64,000 nucleotides of DNA. Origin: Amycolatopsis sp. CA-230715. Its GTDB lineage: Bacteria; Actinomycetota; Actinomycetes; Mycobacteriales; Pseudonocardiaceae. Of this stretch, positions 48,662-58,600 are shown one piece after another (the first letter of the stretch is position 1; each line of letters starts with the position of its first letter). A program made the position numbers and the translations under genes. Location of the stretch: the NCBI RefSeq assembly GCF_018736145.1, contig NZ_CP059997.1:1549501-1613500 (forward strand). Direction: 5' to 3'. Under the pieces are notes generated by a model. That model did not search any database. It was not told the DNA's origin and saw only the letters and a program-made list of their open reading frames with translations.

Positions 48662-50791
48662 ATGGGGAATTCGATCGATGTAAGCGCTTACCGGACTGCG
48701 GAGAAACTGCTTTTCCACAACCGGTCCAAGCTCGTACGGGGCCTGAAGGTCAAACCGAACTGGCTCGACGGCGGCGCGCGGTTCTGGTACAAAGTGGACG
48801 GTCCGGGCGAGGCGGAGACCGTGCTGGTCGACCCGGCGGCGGGCACCCGCGAACCGGGTTACGCCCCCGAGCCCGGCCCCGAACTCGGTTTCGGGTCGGT
48901 ACTGTCCCCCGACAAGCGCCACGCGGTGTACCGCGACGGCCACGACGTCTGGCTCCATTCGCTCGACGACGGCACCAAGAAACCGCTGACCACCGACGGC
49001 GAACCGGACTACGAATACGGGACCGCCCCGGCCGCGATGACCCCGTCGACGTTGTTGCGCCGCTTTGGTGTCGCCGAGCTGCCGCCCGCGGTGGCCTGGT
49101 CTCCGGACTCGACGCGGGTGCTGACGCACCGCACCGACCAGCGCGGGGTGCGCGAAACCACGCTGGTGGACGCGATGCCGCCGGAGGGCGGTGCGCCGAA
49201 GGCGCGCACCCAGCGCTACGCCTTCCCCGGCGACGAGAAGTACCCGCACGCCGAACTCGCCGTGCTCGACGTGCGCACGGGCGAGGTGGTGCGCGCCGAC
49301 GCGGAACCGGTCGGCATGCCGGTGTTCTCCCCGGTGAACAGCAGGCAGGCGTGGTGGGCCGAGGACGGTTCGGCGGTCTACTACCTCCGCGGCACGCGCG
49401 ACATGCGGACGCTGCGCCTGCACCGGCTCGACCCCGCCACCGGAGAAGTGACGACGCTGATCGAAGAAACCGGCCCCACCAGGGTCGAGCCGACGCAGGC
49501 GATGGCGGGCAAGCCGATCGTCCGGATCATCGGCGGCGGCGCCGAAGTGCTCTGGTACTCCCAGCGCGACGGGTGGGGCCACCTCTACCGCTACGACGCC
49601 GCCTCCGGCGAACTGCTCGACCAGGTCACCTCCGGCGAGTGGCCGGTGCAGGAGATCCTGCACGTCGACGAGGCCGCGCGCGTCGTCTACTTCGTCGCCG
49701 CGGGGCTGATCGCCGAGGATCCCTACCGCAGGACGGTGTGCCGCGCCGGGCTCGACGGCACCGGGTTCGCGAAGATCACCGACGACGAGTTCGACCACGT
49801 GGTTTCGGTACCGGACAACGGTTCCTACTTCATCGACTCGGCGTCCACAACGGACACTCCGCCGGTGATCACGGTACGCGGCTGGGACGGGCGGGTGCTC
49901 GTGGAACTGGAGCGCACGGACATCTCGGCGCTGCTCGAGACGGGCTGGCGGCCGCCGGAGCGCTTCCGCACGAAGGCGGCCGACGGGGTCACCGACGTCT
50001 ACGGCCTGCTGTACCTGCCGCACGGCTTCGACCCGGAAAAGTGGTACCCGGTGCTCAACCGACCCTACCCGTCGGTGCAGATGAACACCATCAGTCCGGC
50101 CTTCGACCAGAGCTGGTTCGGGTGCGATTCCGAAGCGTCGGCGGCGCTCGGGTTCGTCGTGGTGCTCGTGGAGGGCCGCGGAACGGCGGGGCGCGGCAAG
50201 GCGTTCCACGACCTGTCCTACGGGCACCTCGCCGACGCGGGCGGGCTCGCCGACCACGTCGCGGCGATCGAGCAGCTCGCGGAAACGCGGCCGTGGATGG
50301 ACCTCGACCGGGTCGGCGTGTACGGCCTGTCGGGCGGCGGGTTCGCCACCGTGCGCGGGCTGTGCGAGTTCGGCGACTTCTACCACGTCGGCGTCGCCAT
50401 CTGCGGCAACCATGACAACCGCTACTACCACCTCGGCTGGGCGGAGGCCTACGACGGCCCCAACCCCGCCGCGTGGGCCGCCGCGTCCAATGTGGACATC
50501 GCAGACCGGTTGCGCGGCAAGCTGATGCTGATCCACGGCGGGATGGACGACAACGTCCACCCCGAGCACACGATGCGCCTCGTCGACGCCCTCGTCGACG
50601 CCGACAAGGACTTCGACCTGCTGATCGTCCCCGGCGCGGAGCACCTGTTCTTCGGGTACCAGCACTACCTCGAGCGCCGCAAGTGGGACTTCCTCGTCCG
50701 CAACCTGATGGACCTCGAACCCCCGGCGGGCTTCCGGCTCACGCCAGCCGAACTGGACCTCGAACTCATCGCCGAGATGTTCGGGTCCTGA
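48662..50791 (+). CDS. S9-family prolyl oligopeptidase / dipeptidyl peptidase IV-like enzyme
   Basis: A 709-residue serine peptidase. A beta-propeller occupies about residues 60-440 (DPATGEVTTLIEETGPT-type blades). The alpha/beta-hydrolase catalytic domain follows, with the nucleophile in VGVYGLSGGGFATVRG, Asp in LIHGGMDDNVHPEHT and His in VPGAEHLFFGYQHY. There is no signal peptide, so it is probably cytoplasmic. Start at ATG 48662 behind GAAAAGGGG-like purines. It lies between the two ESX gene blocks; a strong hairpin follows. Confidence 0.93.
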   Translation: MGNSIDVSAYRTAEKLLFHNRSKLVRGLKVKPNWLDGGARFWYKVDGPGEAETVLVDPAAGTREPGYAPEPGPELGFGSVLSPDKRHAVYRDGHDVWLHSLDDGTKKPLTTDGEPDYEYGTAPAAMTPSTLLRRFGVAELPPAVAWSPDSTRVLTHRTDQRGVRETTLVDAMPPEGGAPKARTQRYAFPGDEKYPHAELAVLDVRTGEVVRADAEPVGMPVFSPVNSRQAWWAEDGSAVYYLRGTRDMRTLRLHRLDPATGEVTTLIEETGPTRVEPTQAMAGKPIVRIIGGGAEVLWYSQRDGWGHLYRYDAASGELLDQVTSGEWPVQEILHVDEAARVVYFVAAGLIAEDPYRRTVCRAGLDGTGFAKITDDEFDHVVSVPDNGSYFIDSASTTDTPPVITVRGWDGRVLVELERTDISALLETGWRPPERFRTKAADGVTDVYGLLYLPHGFDPEKWYPVLNRPYPSVQMNTISPAFDQSWFGCDSEASAALGFVVVLVEGRGTAGRGKAFHDLSYGHLADAGGLADHVAAIEQLAETRPWMDLDRVGVYGLSGGGFATVRGLCEFGDFYHVGVAICGNHDNRYYHLGWAEAYDGPNPAAWAAASNVDIADRLRGKLMLIHGGMDDNVHPEHTMRLVDALVDADKDFDLLIVPGAEHLFFGYQHYLERRKWDFLVRNLMDLEPPAGFRLTPAELDLELIAEMFGS

Positions 50792-50838
50792 CGTACACAG
50801 TTCGGTGGCCGCGAGGACACGGGACCGCGAACGGCCAC

Positions 50839-50879
50839 CCGGCCCGTGCACGACCGCGTTAGGTTCGTGCACGGGCCGG
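50839..50879. terminator. 15-base-stem hairpin after the S9 peptidase gene
   Basis: CCGGCCCGTGCACGA (50839-50853) pairs perfectly with TCGTGCACGGGCCGG (50865-50879) around an 11-base loop. It begins 48 bases after the peptidase stop and ends 32 bases before the methyltransferase start. There is no T-tract, as is usual for actinobacterial terminators; an operator for the downstream gene cannot be excluded. Confidence 0.65.
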
Positions 50880-50911
50880 ACAGCGGCCATCGGAACGCGG
50901 AAAGTGGGGCT

Positions 50912-51925
50912 ATGACCGGGAACGGTGCGCACGAGGACGGTCTCGATCGGCTTCAGGCCGCCCTGTCCGCGCGGGCCACGATGAAGCGCTGGGCCGAAGG
51001 TGCGGAACTCGTCGAAGTCGTCCGCGCCGCCCACGACGCGGGATGGCTCGCGCGGTTGCGGGACGAGATCACCGCGGAGGACCTGGCGTCGGATGCCGGT
51101 GTCCCGGTCGGCCAGGTCTCGGACGTGCTGGCGGTACTCGTTTCGGCGGGGGTGGTGCGTGCCGGGGAGACCTCGTTCCGGCTGTGCCCCGCCTTCGACG
51201 CACTGGTCGCCGGTGCCTCCGGCGTCGACATCCGCACCGTGCTCGACGCGCTGGACCTCGCGCGCGGCCAGGCGGGCCGGGTCGCGAAGCCGGGCCGCCT
51301 CGACGGCGCGCGGGCACTGGTGCTCGCCCGCGACTGGGGAGTGCGGGCGAGCACCGGGGCGCGCGAGCTGTACGGACTGCTGTACCAGGCACTGCCGGAA
51401 TACCGGGATCGGCTCGCCCGCGGCGGCCCGCTGCTCGACGTCGGCAGCGGCGTCGGCGGCGCGCTGCTGACCACCGCGACCCTGTTCGACGAACTCCGCG
51501 CCGTCGGTGTCGAAATCGTCGCCGAGACGGCCGCCGAAAGCCGCCGCCGTGCGCGGGAAGCCGGTGTCGCCTCCCGCGTGGAGATCCGGACCGCCGATGC
51601 GCGAACCCTGACCGACGAAGGCGCCTTCACCGTTTCCTACTGGGCGCAGGCGTTCTTCCCCGCCGATACGCGCGCCGAAGTGCTCGCCGCGATCTTCCGC
51701 GCGCTGCGTCCCGACGGCCTGCTGCTGATGCAGGAACTGTTCCCCCGCGACGAACCCACCACCGGCACCCGGCTCGATCAACTCTTCTACCGGCAGCAGA
51801 ACCTCGCGTTCGGACTCTCCGCCGACGCCCTCGTCACCGAAGCGGCCGCCGCCGGGTTCGAGGACGCGCGGATCCTCGACAGCCCGGTGGGAAAGCTCGT
51901 CCTGGCGCGAAAACCGGTCTCCTGA
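50912..51925 (+). CDS. SAM-dependent methyltransferase with winged-helix N-terminal domain
   Basis: A 337-residue class I methyltransferase. The N-terminal dimerisation domain resembles a winged helix (DEITAEDLASDAGVPVGQVSDVLAVLVSAGVV). SAM motif I is PLLDVGSGVGGALL at about 180, and RVEIRTADARTL fits motif II. The later AFFPADTRAEVLAAIFRALRPDGLLLMQE is motif III/post-III. Similar enzymes methylate natural products or small acids. ATG 50912 follows a GGAAAG site. No biosynthetic cluster surrounds it. Confidence 0.85.
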   Translation: MTGNGAHEDGLDRLQAALSARATMKRWAEGAELVEVVRAAHDAGWLARLRDEITAEDLASDAGVPVGQVSDVLAVLVSAGVVRAGETSFRLCPAFDALVAGASGVDIRTVLDALDLARGQAGRVAKPGRLDGARALVLARDWGVRASTGARELYGLLYQALPEYRDRLARGGPLLDVGSGVGGALLTTATLFDELRAVGVEIVAETAAESRRRAREAGVASRVEIRTADARTLTDEGAFTVSYWAQAFFPADTRAEVLAAIFRALRPDGLLLMQELFPRDEPTTGTRLDQLFYRQQNLAFGLSADALVTEAAAAGFEDARILDSPVGKLVLARKPVS

Positions 51926-51994
51926 CGCATGCCGTCCGCGAGTGATTCCCTTGCCCCGAAAGATGCTCCTCTAGAGGTCGGGGCGGCCCCGAGT

Positions 51995-52099
51995 CCCCGA
52001 AGGTGGCCTTCGGGGGACCATCTCGCACAATCACCGCGACCCGCATGCCCGGAAAGTGGCTTTCGGGGACCTGAGCGCCCTGAAGGTCACTTTCGGGGC
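51995..52099. repeat. GAAGG palindromic repeat cluster, site P3
   Basis: Three hairpins: CCCCGAAGG-TGG-CCTTCGGGG (51995-52015), CCCGGAAAG-TGG-CTTTCGGGG (52048-52068) and CCCTGAAGG-TCA-CTTTCGGGG (52078-52098). The last two are separated by ACCTGAGCG as at site P1. The cluster lies in the convergent spacer between the methyltransferase and eccD (51926-52118), which otherwise shows no gene. Confidence 0.75.
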
Positions 52100-52118
52100 G
52101 TGAACGCGGCTCAGGAGG

Positions 52119-53477
52119 CTAGCCGCGCACGGCTTCGTAGACGCCGGTGATCATCGCCGCCATCGGGACGAGTGACACGAGCGCGAGGAATTCGGCGATG
52201 TCCAGTACCCGGGCCCAGTACGGGGAGCGGTGGCCACGCGCGACGCGGCCCGCGTACGCGACGCAGATCGCGGCGGCCACCGCGACGACGAAGCCCGCCG
52301 GTAGCACCAACGCCCGGTCGCCGTCGAGCACCAGCCACACGGCGGCGAAGCCCAGTGCGGCGAAACCCGGCACGAGCAGCAGCACCCGATGGGAAGTGTC
52401 CGAATAGGACCGTGACCGCAGCGTCCACGCGACACCGAGCAGGGCGAGCAGACCGGCGTCCCAGCCCGATCCCCGTACCAGCACGGGAGCACAGCCGAGG
52501 AGGACCAGACCCGCGGCGACGAGCAGGCCGCCGAGCAGCCGTCGCGCGTACGCGGTCTGACCGACCATGTCCGCGCCGAGCGACGGGCGCTCGTCGGCAC
52601 GGAAGGCGTCGATGTCGTCCGGTACGCGGGGCAGCGGGAGCTTGCCGAGGCGCAGCGCCAGCATCGGCGCGGCGGCGGTCAGCGCGGTGACGACGACCGC
52701 CAGCACCGCCGCGGCGGGCTCCGCGACCGAGCCAGCCAGCAGCACGACGGCCGTGGTGACGGCGCCGAGCGCGGCGGCGGCGGTGACCGCGACGAACCAC
52801 GGCACCCGATCGGCCACCGAAACGGCCGCGAGCACGCCGTACGCGGTGACCGCGGCGAGGCCGCACCCCAGCGGCCCCGCGGCGAGCGAGAACGGCGGAT
52901 GCGCTGGCAGCGCGGACATCCCGGCCAGCAACGCGGGCGCGAATCCGGCGACCGAGACGGCGACACCCGCCTCCGCGTCACCGTAGGCGCGGCTCAGCGC
53001 GCCACCGCCGAGGAGCAGCACCACCGCGAGCACTCCGCACGCGACCGGCGCGAGCGCGGTGCCCGCCGTCGAAGCCTGCAGCAGGACCGCGGAACCGACG
53101 AGCAGCACGGCGGCGGCGACCAGCCCGGCCCGCCGCGCCGCCTCGGGACCCCACGACCGCGAGGAAGAACCGGCGACGCTCGCGATCGAATCCACCACGT
53201 CGTCGAACAGCAACGGCGTGCGCGGCCGCTCCCGGGGGTTCAGGCAGAGGACTTCGCCGTCGCGGACCGCGGCGTCGGCCACGGTGAGCCCCGCCGCGAG
53301 CGGTGCGCCGCCGAGCCGGGACAGCACCCAGCCGGGGTGCTCCGGATTCGCCTGCCCTTCGGCATCGGCGAGCCGCACGAGCTGCGGCACCAGTTCCGCG
53401 AGCGTGCTCCGCGGTGGCAGCGCGACGTCCATTCTCGCCAGCGGGGTCACCACGGTGACGCGGCGGGCGGCCGTCAC
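52119..53477 (-). CDS. eccD: Type VII secretion integral membrane protein EccD
   Basis: A 452-residue ESX core component. The N-terminal ubiquitin-like YukD domain (about 1-85, RRVTVVTPLARMDVALPPRSTLAELVPQLV ... DGEVLCLNPR) is followed by a linker and eleven hydrophobic helices. It forms the channel region of the ESX complex. The GTG at 53477 overlaps the YbaB-gene stop (GTGA), so it ends a four-gene leftward operon. Confidence 0.94.
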   Translation of the reverse strand: MTAARRVTVVTPLARMDVALPPRSTLAELVPQLVRLADAEGQANPEHPGWVLSRLGGAPLAAGLTVADAAVRDGEVLCLNPRERPRTPLLFDDVVDSIASVAGSSSRSWGPEAARRAGLVAAAVLLVGSAVLLQASTAGTALAPVACGVLAVVLLLGGGALSRAYGDAEAGVAVSVAGFAPALLAGMSALPAHPPFSLAAGPLGCGLAAVTAYGVLAAVSVADRVPWFVAVTAAAALGAVTTAVVLLAGSVAEPAAAVLAVVVTALTAAAPMLALRLGKLPLPRVPDDIDAFRADERPSLGADMVGQTAYARRLLGGLLVAAGLVLLGCAPVLVRGSGWDAGLLALLGVAWTLRSRSYSDTSHRVLLLVPGFAALGFAAVWLVLDGDRALVLPAGFVVAVAAAICVAYAGRVARGHRSPYWARVLDIAEFLALVSLVPMAAMITGVYEAVRG

Positions 53478-53788
53478 TCGCCCGGACCGGACTGGTCGAG
53501 CACCGGCGCGAACTTCGACCGGCTCGCCTCGGCCAGCTTCGCCAGCCCGTTGTTCACCGCCTCCAGCACGATCTCACCGAGGTTGCGGGCGTCGTAGCGG
53601 CGCGCGGCGCCGGGATCGATGTCGATCCCGGTGAACCGGCCGTCGCCGCGCAGGGTCGCGGTGACCTCGTTCCCGCGCGAATGCCCCTTGACCTCCATCG
53701 CTTCGACGCTGCGCTGGATCCGGTGCACCTGCTCGGTCTGCTCGCGCACCTGCGCGAGCAGCTCCTCCAGATCGGGCTCGGTGTTCAC
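53474..53788 (-). CDS. YbaB/EbfC-family protein
   Basis: A 104-residue YbaB-type nucleoid-associated-like protein. An N-terminal helix EELLAQVREQTEQVHRIQRSVEAMEVKG is followed by strands (VTATLRGDGRFTGIDIDPG) and a C-terminal helix LGEIVLEAVNNGLAKLAEAS. Members in ESX operons are common in Pseudonocardiaceae; whether they bind DNA or ESX substrates is unknown. GTG 53788 follows GAGGAGG. Confidence 0.88.
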   Translation of the reverse strand: MNTEPDLEELLAQVREQTEQVHRIQRSVEAMEVKGHSRGNEVTATLRGDGRFTGIDIDPGAARRYDARNLGEIVLEAVNNGLAKLAEASRSKFAPVLDQSGPGE

Positions 53789-53820
53789 GGGGTTCCTCCT
53801 CAGTGGACGGATCGGGGTGG

Positions 53821-54741
53821 TCAACGGTCCATCGAGACGGAACCGTCCGCGTCGACGTCGATGTGCTGTTCGAACCGCTCACCGTCCACAGTGAACTGAA
53901 GGTCGATGTCGGCGTCCTTTCCGGACGGCACCTCGACCACCGTGGAGAAGTCACCGCGCTGGGTGCGGACGACCACGTCGCCGTCGGCGGGGTTCACCGG
54001 GATCCAGCTGTCGGGCCGCTGTCCGTTCGGCGACGAGGTGGCCAGCGCCGGCGGCACGTAGTCGGTGAAAGCGTGCTGCCCGGAAGCGCTCGCCACCGGC
54101 GCCGGGGCCTGCGGCGCGGCCACCGGCGTGCCACCGACGGCCGCGGCACCGGGCGCCGTCGCGCCTCCGCTCTTGTCGCCGCCGCCGAGCAGTTTGTCGA
54201 TCTCGCCGATAATGGTGGCCAGCTGGGAGATCTGGTTCGCCAGGTCGACCACGCCCAGCGCCTTGAGCAGCGCGCCGACCGCTTCGACGAACCCGCGCAG
54301 CGACGCGCTCGTCGCGGTCGAAAGCGCCACCGCGGCGCCATAGGTCCAGGGGTTCGACATCAGCGACGCCACGGTCGGGTTCACCGCGCCGACGACCGAT
54401 CGGTACGCCTCCTGCGCGGTCCGCACCAGCGTGCCGGAAACGCCGAGCAGTTCGGCGCCCTTTTCCACCACCCCGATGATCTTCGTCAGCGCCGCGATCG
54501 AATCGGAGATCTTCTTCAACGCCGATTCCGAAGCCGCACCGGACCACGCTTTTTCCAGCTGTTCGGCGGCTTTCGTGAACTCCGTCATCAGATTCGTGAA
54601 TTCGGTCGCCTTCTTCAGCAGCTCGCCGACGTGCTTCGCGATCTGTTCCGGGGAACCGGTGACGATCTCGGGCAGGATCGTGATCGGCCCGCCCGAGGAC
54701 GCGGTGGCGTCCATCGCGCTGGAATTCGGGAAGCTGAGCAT
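53821..54741 (-). CDS. WXG100-like ESX-associated protein with long C-terminal region
   Basis: A 306-residue protein. Residues about 25-110 form an alpha-hairpin with the W-x-G turn at WSG (Trp66), as in WXG100/PPE-type substrates. Further helices (VSGTLVRTAQEAYRSVVGAV, VALSTATSASLRGFVEAVGALL) follow. Then come an Ala/Pro linker and a beta-rich end (DGDVVVRTQRGDFSTVVEVPSGKD). A large secreted ESX substrate is likely. It lies between the EspC-like gene and YbaB, preceded by AGAGGCGGAG. Confidence 0.72.
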   Translation of the reverse strand: MLSFPNSSAMDATASSGGPITILPEIVTGSPEQIAKHVGELLKKATEFTNLMTEFTKAAEQLEKAWSGAASESALKKISDSIAALTKIIGVVEKGAELLGVSGTLVRTAQEAYRSVVGAVNPTVASLMSNPWTYGAAVALSTATSASLRGFVEAVGALLKALGVVDLANQISQLATIIGEIDKLLGGGDKSGGATAPGAAAVGGTPVAAPQAPAPVASASGQHAFTDYVPPALATSSPNGQRPDSWIPVNPADGDVVVRTQRGDFSTVVEVPSGKDADIDLQFTVDGERFEQHIDVDADGSVSMDR

Positions 54742-54763
54742 TTCTCCGCCTCTTCTCTTCTCG

Positions 54764-55528
54764 TCATACTCGGGCGAGCGCGGGCCGGTACACGCTGAGG
54801 GTCACCGGCCCGGACAGGGCGGCGTCGACCCTGCCGTGGTTGAACAGGCGGCCGGCGGGGCCCGCGATGCCGATCACCGGATCCGCGCCGCCGGACGGCT
54901 CGACGACGACCATGTCGCCGCCGGCCACCCCGCCGGGGACGTCGCCGAAATCGCGGGCGGTCCCCGAATAGACCTCGATCATCCCGATCCTGGCCTGGTT
55001 GCCCGCGTCGCCGGAAAGCCAGTCGTTGAAATCGGCGACGCCGCCGAACCTGCTGTCGCTCAACGGATGCTCGCCGAGCTGGCCGAGGCCCGCTTCGCCG
55101 AGGTAGCGCAGGATGTTCGCCACGGAGCCCGGCTCGCCCGCGCCGCTGTCCCGCATCGCGTGCGCGAGGAGTTCCGGCGCGTGCGGCGCGCCCCAGATCG
55201 CTGACGGCGCGGTGGTCCCCCCACGCCCGCCGTACCCGCCTGCCACCGCCTCGTCCGCCGACTGGTAGTCGTCGGCGCTGCGCCGGACCAGGTCGTTCAC
55301 CTGCTGGAGCACGCCGAGCAACGACCGCAGCGCGGTCACCTGGCCGCTTTGCAGCGCGCCGTTCGCCGCGGCCACCGCGGAGCCGAACGCCGCGAACGAC
55401 GACGGCGCGAGGACCATCCGCTCGAGATCGGCGACCGCGCTGACGGTGTGGGTGATGATGCCGCCGACGTTGCCGGCACTGGCGCGCATGGCCTCGGGCT
55501 CGGCACGGTATTCACCGCCGTCGGCCAT
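54764..55528 (-). CDS. EspC-like type VII secretion substrate
   Basis: A 254-residue protein. The N-terminal 100 residues fit the ESX EspC/WXG-type helical hairpin (YRAEPEAMRASAGNVGGIITHTV ... LGVLQQVNDLVRRSADDYQSADEAV). A Y-x3-D secretion signal (YQSAD) sits after the second helix. The C-terminal part is a separate domain (IGMIEVYSGTARDFGDVPGG, DPVIGIAGPAGRLFNHGRV) of unknown role. ATG 55528 is the first gene of the leftward operon, divergent from eccC (106-base spacer). Confidence 0.75.
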   Translation of the reverse strand: MADGGEYRAEPEAMRASAGNVGGIITHTVSAVADLERMVLAPSSFAAFGSAVAAANGALQSGQVTALRSLLGVLQQVNDLVRRSADDYQSADEAVAGGYGGRGGTTAPSAIWGAPHAPELLAHAMRDSGAGEPGSVANILRYLGEAGLGQLGEHPLSDSRFGGVADFNDWLSGDAGNQARIGMIEVYSGTARDFGDVPGGVAGGDMVVVEPSGGADPVIGIAGPAGRLFNHGRVDAALSGPVTLSVYRPALARV

Positions 55529-55634
55529 GGGCGCCTCCTCTCTGTGCACTCGGGGCGAGAACCACACTAGGAGCGGGCCGAACGGCCGACGGACGGCAAA
55601 AGTACCCACCGCGCCCCGCGGCGGGGTCGCCAGA

Positions 55635-58600
55635 ATGAACGACACGGACCACTTGCCCGCACCCCCGCTTGGACGCCCCTCGATGACCGTCTCCCGCGAC
55701 CGGCTCCCGCTGTTCGGCGAGCAGCAGGACGAGATCGTGCTGCAGTCCCCGCCGATGCTGCCGAAGGGCTCGTCCGGCGGGCTGATGCAGCTGATGCTGT
55801 TCCTGCCGATGATGCTCGGCATGGGCGCCATGTCGTTCGTCTACATAGGACGCGACGGCGGCGCGATGACCTGGGTCTTCGGCGCGCTGTTCCTCACCGC
55901 GATGATCGGCATGGTGGTGATGTCGCTGTCCCGCGGCGGCGCGGCGAAGAAGGCGCAGATCAACGAGGAACGCCGCGACTACCAGCGCTACCTCGCCGGG
56001 CTGCGCGGGCAGGTCCGCGAGATCGCCGACCGCCAGCGCGCGACGATGGTTTCGCTGCAACCGGATCCGGCCGATCTGTGGGCCTACGCGGGCACCCCGA
56101 GGCTGTGGGACCGCCGCCGCGCGGACCCGCAGTTCGGCCAGGTCCGCGTCGGCACCGGGCCGCAGCGGCTGATCACCCCGCTCAAGGCACCGCAGACGGT
56201 GCCGCTGGAGGACCTCGACCCGGTGTCCTCGACGAACCTCCGCCACTTCATCCGCACCTATTCCGCGGTCCCCGAACTGCCGGTCGCCGTTTCGCTGCGC
56301 GCCTTCGCCACCGTCGCGCTCTCCGGTGCCCGCCCGCGCGCGCTCGGCCTGGCGCGTGCGCTGCTGGCCCAGCTCGCCACCTTCCACTCCCCCGCCGATC
56401 TGCGCATCGCGCTGTGCGTCCCGGACCACCGCCGCGCGGAATGGGACTGGGCGAAGTGGCTGCCGCACGCCACCGCGACCACGGCGACGGACGCGACCGG
56501 TCCGCGCAGGCTCGCCGCGGCCGAAGCCACGACGCTCGCCGAGCTGCTCGGCCCGGATCTCGGCGACCGTCCCGCGTTCACCCGCGCGGCGGGCGCGGGG
56601 TTCGACCACCCGCACGTCGTCGTGGTCGTGGACGGCGGGCGCATCGACGGCGAACCCCGGCTGGCGGACCGCCACGGCGTCACCGTGCTCGTCCTCGACG
56701 ACGAGGCCCGCGAGCCCGGTGAGCACGCGCTGTGCCTGCACGTGGCGAACGACCGGATGGGCATGCTCGTCGGCGAAGGCGCCGAGCAGCGCCTGGCGTT
56801 CCTCGGCGCCCCGGACGCGCTCGACACCGGGGCTGCGGAGGCTATGGCGCGCACGCTGACGCCGCTGCACCACGTCACCCCGGTCGTCGGGGAATCCCCG
56901 ATGGCCGCGACGTTCGGCCTGTCCGGGCTGCTCGGGCTCGGCGACCCCCGCGACATCGACACCGCGGTGACCTGGGCGCCCCGCGCGCCGAGGGACCGCC
57001 TGCGCATTCCGATCGGCGTCGACCCGCAGGGCCGTCCCGTCGCGCTCGACCTCAAGGAATCGGCCGAGGGCGGGATGGGCCCGCACGGGCTCGTCGTCGG
57101 CGCGACCGGGTCCGGCAAGAGCGAACTGCTGCGCACGCTCGTCACCGGGCTCGCGGTGACGCATTCTTCGGAAAAGCTCAACCTCGCGCTGATCGACTTC
57201 AAGGGCGGCGCCACGTTCGCCGGGATGACCGGGCTGCCGCACACCTGCGCGGTGATCACCAACCTCTCCGACGACCTCGCGCTCGTCGACCGGATGGCCG
57301 ACGCGATCAACGGCGAGCTGCTCCGCCGCCAGGAACTGCTGCGGGCGGCGGGAAACCACGCTTCCGCGCGCGACTACGAACGAGCCCGCGAAGCGGGGGC
57401 GGACCTGGAACCGCTGCCGTCGCTGCTGGTGATCATCGACGAGTTCAGCGAGCTGCTCTCGTCGCGGCCCGAGTTCATCGACCTGTTCGTCACCATCGGG
57501 CGGCTCGGCCGCAGCCTCGGGATCCACCTGCTGCTCGCCTCGCAGCGGCTGGAGGAGGGCCGCCTGCGCGGGCTCGACTCGCACCTGTCCTACCGGGTCG
57601 GCCTTCGCACCTTCTCCGCCGCGGAAAGCCGCACGGTGCTGGGCGTCGCGGACGCTTACCAGCTCCCGCCGGTACCCGGCTCGGCGTACCTGAAGTCCGA
57701 TACGGACACGCTGACCCGGCTCAAGGCCGCCTACGTCTCCGGTGCGCTTCCGCCGCGCCACGAAGAGGATCCGGGCGGCACACCCGACCACGGCGTGCTG
57801 CCGTTCTCGCTCGACCCCGTCGACCTTCCCGCGACTCCCACCGTCCATAGTGAACAGTCTGATTCGGACAGTACGAGTGAGACGATCATGGGCGCGATGC
57901 TGGCGAGGCTGGCAGGCCGCGGCCGGGCCGCGCACCAGATCTGGTTGCCGCCGCTGGACGTCCCGCCCACGCTGGACCAGCTCCTGCCGCCGCTCGGCGT
58001 GGCTCCCGCGCGCGGCCTGTGCCCGGTCGGCTGGGGTGGCAACGGCAGGCTCGTGATCCCGGTGGCGCTGGTGGACAAGCCGTTCGAGCAGCGGCGCGAC
58101 CTGCTGTGGGCGGACTTCTCCGGCGCGGGCGGGCACGCGCTGGTCGTCGGCGCGCCGCAGAGCGGCAAGAGCACGCTGCTGCGCTCCCTAGCCGCGATGC
58201 TCGCGGTCACGCACACCCCGGAGGAGGTGCAGCTGTTCGTGCTCGACCTCGGCGGCGGCGCGCTCGCGCCGATCGCCGGGCTCCCGCACGTCGCCGGGTA
58301 CGCCACCCGCCGCGACGCGCAACGCTGCCGCCGCGTCGTGGCGGAGCTGACCACCCTGCTCGAACAGCGCGAGGAGTTCTTCTCCGCCAACGGGATCGAG
58401 TCGATGGCCGCCTTCCGGCAGCGGCGCGCGGAGTTCACCGAGAGCACCGAAGGCCGCGAATTCGGCGACGTCTTCCTGCTCGTCGACAACTGGACGACGG
58501 TCCGGCAGGAGTACGAGCAGCTCGAAGAGCGGATCACCGCGCTGGCTCAGCGGGGGCTCGGGTTCGGCGTGCACGTGGTGATCACGCTCAACCAGCCGAT

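Noticed and set aside
47933..51781. 1282-codon minus-strand ORF
   Set aside because: Antisense to DUF4097, the S9 peptidase and the methyltransferase, all with clear motifs; no family pattern.
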